Shown here in pieces: positions 5,539-8,719 of a DNA stretch of 8,719 nt. The stretch is from an uncultured Clostridia bacterium. Lineage in GTDB: Bacteria; Bacillota; Clostridia; RGIG6154. Position numbers and translations under genes: made by a program. Each line of letters starts with the position of its first letter. The stretch's first letter is position 1. Below the pieces are notes generated by a model. It was not told the origin of the DNA. It worked only from the letters and a program-made list of their open reading frames with translations, and ran no database searches. The stretch covers positions 1 through 8,719 of the forward strand of contig CAKSDT010000073.1 of NCBI GenBank assembly GCA_934446135.1. Direction: 5' to 3'.

Positions 5539-6819
5539 TTAATCTGAAAGTGCCTGTTTCAAATCTTCAATCAAATCTTCTTTACTTTCAAGACCGCAAG
5601 AAAATCTTATCATATTAGGTGAAACAGCGGCATTTACAAGTTCTTCATCGGTTAGTTGTCTATGGGTTGTACTCGCAGGATGTAAAACACAGGTGTGGGC
5701 ATCTGCAACATGAGTTGCAACAATTCCTATTTTAAGTTTCTTCATAAACTTTTCAGCATCATCTTTTGTCCCATCAATTTCAAAACTTACAACTCCGCAG
5801 GAACCGTTTTTAAGATATTTTTGTGCCAAATTGTAATATTTATCATTTTTAAGACCTGAATATTTAACAGATTTGATTTTAGGATGCTGTTCCAAAAACT
5901 CTGCAACAGCCTGTGCATTTTCACAGTGCCTTTTCATTCTAACATGAAGGCTTTCAAGTCCGAGATTTAAAATATACGCATTCTGCGGAGACTGAATTGA
6001 ACCAAAATCCCTCATAAGTTGCACTGTTGCTTTTGTGATATATGCACCCTCTTTTCCAAACTTTTCTGAATAGGTAATTCCGTGGTAACTGTCATCGGGG
6101 GTGCAAAGTCCCGGAAATTTATCGGGATACTTGCTCCAATCGAAATTACCCGAGTCTACTATACATCCGCCGACTCCTGCAGAATGTCCGTCCATATATT
6201 TTGTTGTAGAATGAGTTACGATATCCGCTCCCCACTCAAACGGTCTGCAATTAATGGGTGTTGCAAAAGTGTTGTCAACAATAAGAGGAACACCGTTTTT
6301 ATGTGCTGCTTTTGCAAATTTTTCAATATCAAGCACTGTAAGCGAAGGATTTGAAATTGTTTCTGCAAAAACCGCTTTTGTATTGCTTTTAAACGCACTG
6401 CTTAGTTCTTCTTCCGTACAGTCGGGATCTACAAATGTAAATTCGATTCCCATTTTTTTCATAGTAACCGCAAAAAGGTTAAATGTACCGCCGTAAATAC
6501 AGGATGAAGAAACTATATGATCACCGCACGACGCTATATTAAATACACTGTAAAAATTTGCTGCCTGTCCCGATGATGTGAGCATTGCAGCCGTTCCGCC
6601 TTCAAGTTCGCAAATCTTTGCTGCAACATAATCATTGGTAGGATTTTGAAGCCTTGTGTAAAAATATCCGCTCGCTTCCAAATCAAACAATTTACCCATA
6701 TCTTCACAGGTATCATACTTAAATGTTGTACTCTGAACTATCGGAATTTGTCTGGGTTCGCCGTTTTTCGGAACATAGCCGCCCTGAACGCATTTTGTTT
6801 CAATATTTGTTTTACTCAT
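5539..6819 (-). CDS. metY: O-acetylhomoserine sulfhydrylase (O-acetylhomoserine aminocarboxypropyltransferase)
   Basis: A 426-aa Cys/Met-metabolism PLP enzyme that makes homocysteine from O-acetylhomoserine and sulfide, bypassing cystathionine. Visible landmarks are YFYTRLQNPT (52-61, the Tyr/Arg that reach the partner subunit's PLP phosphate), TSSGQAAN (81-88), VDNTFATP (181-188, Asp182 to the PLP pyridine N) and the Schiff-base lysine K207 in HSTTKYMDGHS, then SPQNAYILNLGLESL. The length of about 430 aa, with the extra segment after the PLP lysine (SGNFDWSKYPDKFPGL), is typical of MetY and longer than MetB, MetC or methionine gamma-lyase (about 380-400). The start is set by GGAGGT a few nt upstream, in the 12-bp gap after the synthetase gene. 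The metA gene just downstream, with its acetyl-type residue, supplies the substrate, which supports MetY over a gamma-lyase. No S-box or T-box leader fits in the gap. Confidence 0.95.
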   Translation of the reverse strand: MSKTNIETKCVQGGYVPKNGEPRQIPIVQSTTFKYDTCEDMGKLFDLEASGYFYTRLQNPTNDYVAAKICELEGGTAAMLTSSGQAANFYSVFNIASCGDHIVSSSCIYGGTFNLFAVTMKKMGIEFTFVDPDCTEEELSSAFKSNTKAVFAETISNPSLTVLDIEKFAKAAHKNGVPLIVDNTFATPINCRPFEWGADIVTHSTTKYMDGHSAGVGGCIVDSGNFDWSKYPDKFPGLCTPDDSYHGITYSEKFGKEGAYITKATVQLMRDFGSIQSPQNAYILNLGLESLHVRMKRHCENAQAVAEFLEQHPKIKSVKYSGLKNDKYYNLAQKYLKNGSCGVVSFEIDGTKDDAEKFMKKLKIGIVATHVADAHTCVLHPASTTHRQLTDEELVNAAVSPNMIRFSCGLESKEDLIEDLKQALSD

Positions 6820-6831
6820 ATTTACCTCCGA

Positions 6832-8719
6832 TTATTTGGTTACGATGCCGTCAACTATTTTTATATTATGTCTTTTTGCAGCATCTTCCCTCATTTTATA
6901 TTTTAATATTTTTCCCGCAACATTCATAGGAAATTCTTTTACAAAATCAACATACCTCGGAACCTTGTGTTTTGCCATATTTGCCCTTACATAGTCTTTC
7001 ATTTCGTCCTCGGTCATTTCCTCATTATCTTTTAATATTACACATGCAAGAATTTCTTCGCCGTATTGTTCATCCGGAATACCTATCACCTGAACATCTT
7101 TAACCTTTGGGTTTGTATATATGAATTCCTCAATTTCTTTAGGATATATATTTTCTCCGCCTCTTATAATCATATCTTTCAATCTTCCGGTAATTCTGAA
7201 ATTGCCCTCAGGTGTTTTAAGTGCCAAATCCCCTGTATGAAGCCAACCGTCTTCATCAATAGCATTTTTGGTGGCTTCGGGCATTTTATAATAGCCCTTC
7301 ATTATATTATATCCTCTTGCAACAAATTCTCCGGTCTGGTTTACAGGAAGTTCCTCATTTGTTTCGGGATCGACTATTTTGCATTCTATTTCAGGGAGCG
7401 GCCTTCCGACAGTTGTCACTCTTACTTCAACAGAATCATCTGTGCTGCTCATAGTACATCCCGGTGAACTCTCTGTCTGACCGTAAACAATGGTTATTTC
7501 TTTCATATTCATTTTTTCTATAACCTTATTCATTACTGCCTCGGGGCAAGGCGAACCTGCCATAATTCCTGTCCTCATATATGAAAAATCAGTCTTTGCA
7601 AAATCGGGATGTTCCAAAAGTGCAATAAACATTGTAGGTACACCGTGGAAACAAGTTATTCTTTCCTGATTAATACAACTTAATGCCGGCTTTGGACTAA
7701 AGTAAGGGAGCGGAAGAACGGCTGCTCCGTGAGTCATTGCCGCAGTCATTGCAAGAACCATACCAAAACAGTGAAACATAGGAACCTGAATCATCATTCT
7801 GTCTGCCGTTGAAAGATCCATTCTGTCGCCGATACATTTACCGTTGTTTACTATGTTGTAATGAGTAAGCATAACACCCTTCGGAAATCCTGTAGTACCT
7901 GATGTGTACTGCATATTGCAGACATCGTTTACATCAACTTTTGAAGCAAGTCTTAAAACCTCCTCAACAGGAACTTCATTTGCTCTCAAAATTGCATCAT
8001 CCCATGTTATACAACCCTTTTGTTTAAATCCCACCGTTATAACATTCCTTAAAAACGGAAGTCTTTTTGCGTGAAGCTGTTCTCCTTTTTTTGTTTCAGA
8101 AAGTTCAGGACAAAGTTCGGATATAATTCCTGAATAATCTGAATCACGGTAATTTTCAACCATAATAAGTGTATGTGTATCGGATTGCTTTAAAAGGTAC
8201 TCGGCCTCGTGAATTTTGTATGCAGTGTTCATAGAAACCAAAACCGCACCTATTTTTGTTACTGCCCAGAATGCAATATACCACTGAGGAACATTCGTGG
8301 CCCAGACCGCAACATGACTTCCGGGTCTTACTCCCAAAGAAACAAGACTCCTTGCAAATGTGTCTACATCTTCTCTGAATTCTTTATAAGTTCTCGTGTA
8401 ATCAAGAGTAGTATATTTAAAGGCATACTGATCGGGAAATTCCTGAACCATTTTATCTAATACCTGTGAAAATGTTTTCTCTATAAGTGCATCTTTTTTC
8501 CAAACAAATTTACCGGTTCCGGATTTGTTCTCATAAAGTGATGATTTTGCACGCGAAAGATTTTCATAGCGTGACATATAACTTACATAATGCGGAAAAA
8601 TAATTTCATAATCATTAATTTCTTCTTCCCACGAAGGGTCCCATTCAATCGACATATATCCTGTATAATTTATGCTTCTCAAAGCATTCATAAATTTGTC
8701 TATCGGAAGATTTCCCTCA
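6832..8719 (-). CDS. Fusion: sugar-phosphate isomerase/epimerase-like TIM-barrel end + AMP-forming acyl-CoA synthetase (5' end outside window)
   Basis: The frame is open to the window edge, nine codons above the first ATG at 8691, and that ATG has no Shine-Dalgarno, so the real start lies outside. The first visible residues, EGNLPIDKFMNALRSINY and on to TGYMSIEWDPSW, match the last strands of xylose-isomerase-like TIM barrels (sugar phosphate isomerase/epimerase family). After a linker of about 25 residues comes a complete adenylating enzyme. Numbered from the 8691 ATG, it has PMFHCFG (304-310), the P-loop YTSGTTGFPKG (262-272), YGQTE (403-407), HTGD (485-488), the hinge GRLKDMIIRGGENIYP (502-517) and catalytic K594 in NVAGKILK. 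It should activate a carboxylic acid with ATP to acyl-AMP and then acyl-CoA. Substrate is not readable. The ilvE and VOR genes suggest a branched-chain short acid, though medium-chain acids are possible. The role of the barrel domain is unknown. Confidence 0.88.
   Translation of the reverse strand, partial: EGNLPIDKFMNALRSINYTGYMSIEWDPSWEEEINDYEIIFPHYVSYMSRYENLSRAKSSLYENKSGTGKFVWKKDALIEKTFSQVLDKMVQEFPDQYAFKYTTLDYTRTYKEFREDVDTFARSLVSLGVRPGSHVAVWATNVPQWYIAFWAVTKIGAVLVSMNTAYKIHEAEYLLKQSDTHTLIMVENYRDSDYSGIISELCPELSETKKGEQLHAKRLPFLRNVITVGFKQKGCITWDDAILRANEVPVEEVLRLASKVDVNDVCNMQYTSGTTGFPKGVMLTHYNIVNNGKCIGDRMDLSTADRMMIQVPMFHCFGMVLAMTAAMTHGAAVLPLPYFSPKPALSCINQERITCFHGVPTMFIALLEHPDFAKTDFSYMRTGIMAGSPCPEAVMNKVIEKMNMKEITIVYGQTESSPGCTMSSTDDSVEVRVTTVGRPLPEIECKIVDPETNEELPVNQTGEFVARGYNIMKGYYKMPEATKNAIDEDGWLHTGDLALKTPEGNFRITGRLKDMIIRGGENIYPKEIEEFIYTNPKVKDVQVIGIPDEQYGEEILACVILKDNEEMTEDEMKDYVRANMAKHKVPRYVDFVKEFPMNVAGKILKYKMREDAAKRHNIKIVDGIVTK

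Noticed and set aside
5539..6819. Methionine gamma-lyase or cystathionine enzyme
   Set aside because: The 426-aa length with the MetY-type insertion and the neighbouring acetyl-type metA fit O-acetylhomoserine sulfhydrylase better.
6646..6929. Plus-strand open frames opposite metY and the synthetase (and similar ones across the window)
   Set aside because: They lie antisense to well-supported genes, have no ribosome sites or recognisable domains, and their composition is that of reverse-complemented coding sequence.
8689..8691. ATG at 8691 as the start of the synthetase gene
   Set aside because: The frame is open above it to the window edge with residues fitting a TIM-barrel end, and no ribosome site precedes this ATG.

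Overview
The window is AT-rich and carries only minus-strand genes: eight complete genes and two cut by the window edges. They are packed almost without gaps, behind strong purine-rich Shine-Dalgarno sites (GGAGG-type). Separate-subunit, ferredoxin-linked 2-oxoacid oxidoreductase genes, an acetyl-CoA-type MetA and this gene style point to a strictly anaerobic Clostridia-like Firmicute, such as a gut or rumen Lachnospiraceae/Ruminococcaceae-type organism. That placement is inferred from gene content and composition, not from a marker gene.

Layout in the direction of transcription, from high to low coordinates. (1) 8719-6832: an AMP-forming acyl-CoA synthetase fused in frame behind the C-terminal end of a sugar-phosphate isomerase/epimerase-like TIM barrel; the gene runs off the window. 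(2) 6819-5539: O-acetylhomoserine sulfhydrylase (metY). (3) 5525-4593: homoserine O-acetyltransferase of the MetA family, with the acetyl-CoA-type Glu111. (4) 4590-3532: branched-chain aminotransferase (ilvE). (5) 3550-2852: a small MinD/CobQ-like P-loop ATPase of unknown role. (6) 2825-2622, 2608-1538, 1538-792 and 776-240: the ferredoxin-type delta, alpha, beta and gamma subunits of a 2-oxoacid:ferredoxin oxidoreductase, most likely the 2-oxoisovalerate type (VOR). (7) 182-1: the N-terminus of an XRE-type HTH regulator, cut by the window start. The gaps are 2-26 bp, with two overlaps. The exception is a 57-bp gap before the regulator, which holds an 11-bp stem-loop. No gene-free stretch exceeds 60 bp, and no RNA gene, mobile element, CRISPR array or clear terminator was seen.

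Read together, the genes suggest one polycistronic unit. MetA and MetY make homocysteine from homoserine, acetyl-CoA and sulfide. The acyl-CoA synthetase, VOR and IlvE can form a route from a free branched-chain carboxylic acid to its CoA ester, then by reductive carboxylation to the 2-oxoacid and on to valine, leucine or isoleucine. The reverse route would be amino-acid oxidation. The ATP-consuming, AMP-forming ligase favours the assimilatory direction, but this is inference. The least explained parts are the isomerase-synthetase fusion, the P-loop ATPase inside the VOR cluster and the stem-loop ahead of the regulator.
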